A DNA stretch of 6,746 nt from NCBI GenBank assembly GCA_018830765.1, contig JAHJRJ010000186.1, positions 1 to 6,746 of the forward strand, in the 5' to 3' direction. A program made the translations under genes and the position numbers. Positions 6,672-6,746 of the stretch are shown piece after piece. The first letter of the stretch is position 1. Each line of letters begins with the position of its first letter. The notes beneath the pieces were generated by a model that worked only from the letters and a program-made list of their open reading frames with translations, was not told where the DNA came from and searched no databases. Source of the stretch: Bacteroidota bacterium. GTDB lineage: Bacteria > Bacteroidota > Ignavibacteria > UBA10030 > BY39.

Positions 6672-6746
6672 GTGGTGAGCGAAGAGCAAAAAGCGTAGAG
6701 TTGTAGCGCGAACTTTAGTTCGCCAAATCGAATATCGAATGACGAA
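6672..6746 (+). repeat. Array copy 4 (cut by the window end)
   Basis: 75 bp of a fourth unit, identical to copy 3 except for leader base 2 and one hairpin-loop base (TT instead of TC). It stops in the heptamer tract at gacgaa, so the array continues beyond this window. Confidence 0.85.

Larger units (their letters stand above)
6132..6746. repeat. Tandem array of a ~146-bp non-coding repeat, running off the window
   Basis: Three complete copies and one window-truncated copy occur in direct orientation, marked by the leader gtggtgagc (gcggtgagc in copy 3): 6132-6270 (139 bp), 6271-6525 (255 bp), 6526-6671 (146 bp) and 6672-6746 (75 bp visible). Each has a leader, a short hairpin, a degenerate heptamer tract and, where not cut by the window end, a conserved tail (ccagagtgatttaatc, then aaaaacagaatcgg). 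Copies 3 and 4 differ at only two of the 75 bases visible in copy 4, implying recent duplication or homogenisation. Copy 1 lacks about 14 bp of leader; copy 2 lacks 8 bp at its end but gains a 117-bp expansion. There is no transposase, no evident terminal inverted repeat and no credible reading frame. The 615 bp hold no other gene that I can support. The style resembles repeats I associate with environmental Bacteroidota/Ignavibacteria genomes; that resemblance is recalled, not searched. Confidence 0.95.

Overview
The window suggests a Gram-negative bacterium, most likely of the Bacteroidota/Chlorobiota/Ignavibacteria group. The reasons are an Omp85 outer-membrane protein, coding regions that look AT-leaning, starts that mostly lack a Shine-Dalgarno sequence, and a MetG with a fused C-terminal tRNA-binding domain. 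The 3' end carries degenerate 7-bp-periodic repeats of a style I associate with environmental genomes of this group. This placement is inference from the sequence alone; no search was run.

Layout: positions 1-44 look like the last codons of an upstream plus-strand gene whose TGA stop directly abuts the next ATG. Four complete plus-strand genes then follow with almost no gaps: a TamA/BamA-like Omp85 protein (45-2150), DNA polymerase III delta' holB (2164-3294), a PSP1-domain RicT/YaaT-like protein starting with TTG (3296-4072), and methionyl-tRNA synthetase metG (4065-6131). Junctions are 0 bp, 13 bp, 1 bp and an 8-bp overlap, so this is probably one transcription unit. No internal promoter or terminator is evident. 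Linkage of holB, ricT and metG is also known in Bacillus (holB-yaaT ... metS), so the order is an old housekeeping arrangement; the Omp85 gene is a lineage-specific neighbour.

Positions 6132-6746, starting at the base after the metG stop, hold no credible gene. They consist of three complete copies and one window-truncated copy of a roughly 146-bp unit. Each unit has a GC-containing leader, a short perfect or near-perfect hairpin (GCGAACT/AGTTCGC), a tract built from degenerate heptamers (atcgaat, gacgaag, tacaaat, gacaaat) and a conserved tail. The second copy carries a nested 117-bp expansion containing three 35-bp repeats (35 = 5 x 7) with an imperfect GC-rich hairpin. The minus-strand reading frames through this region are artefacts of the repeat.

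The genes themselves are ordinary housekeeping functions: outer-membrane protein/envelope assembly, replication clamp loading, a RicT-family regulatory protein and tRNA charging. The parts most worth a second look are the structured repeat array and the unusually short C-terminus of the RicT-like protein where it runs into metG.
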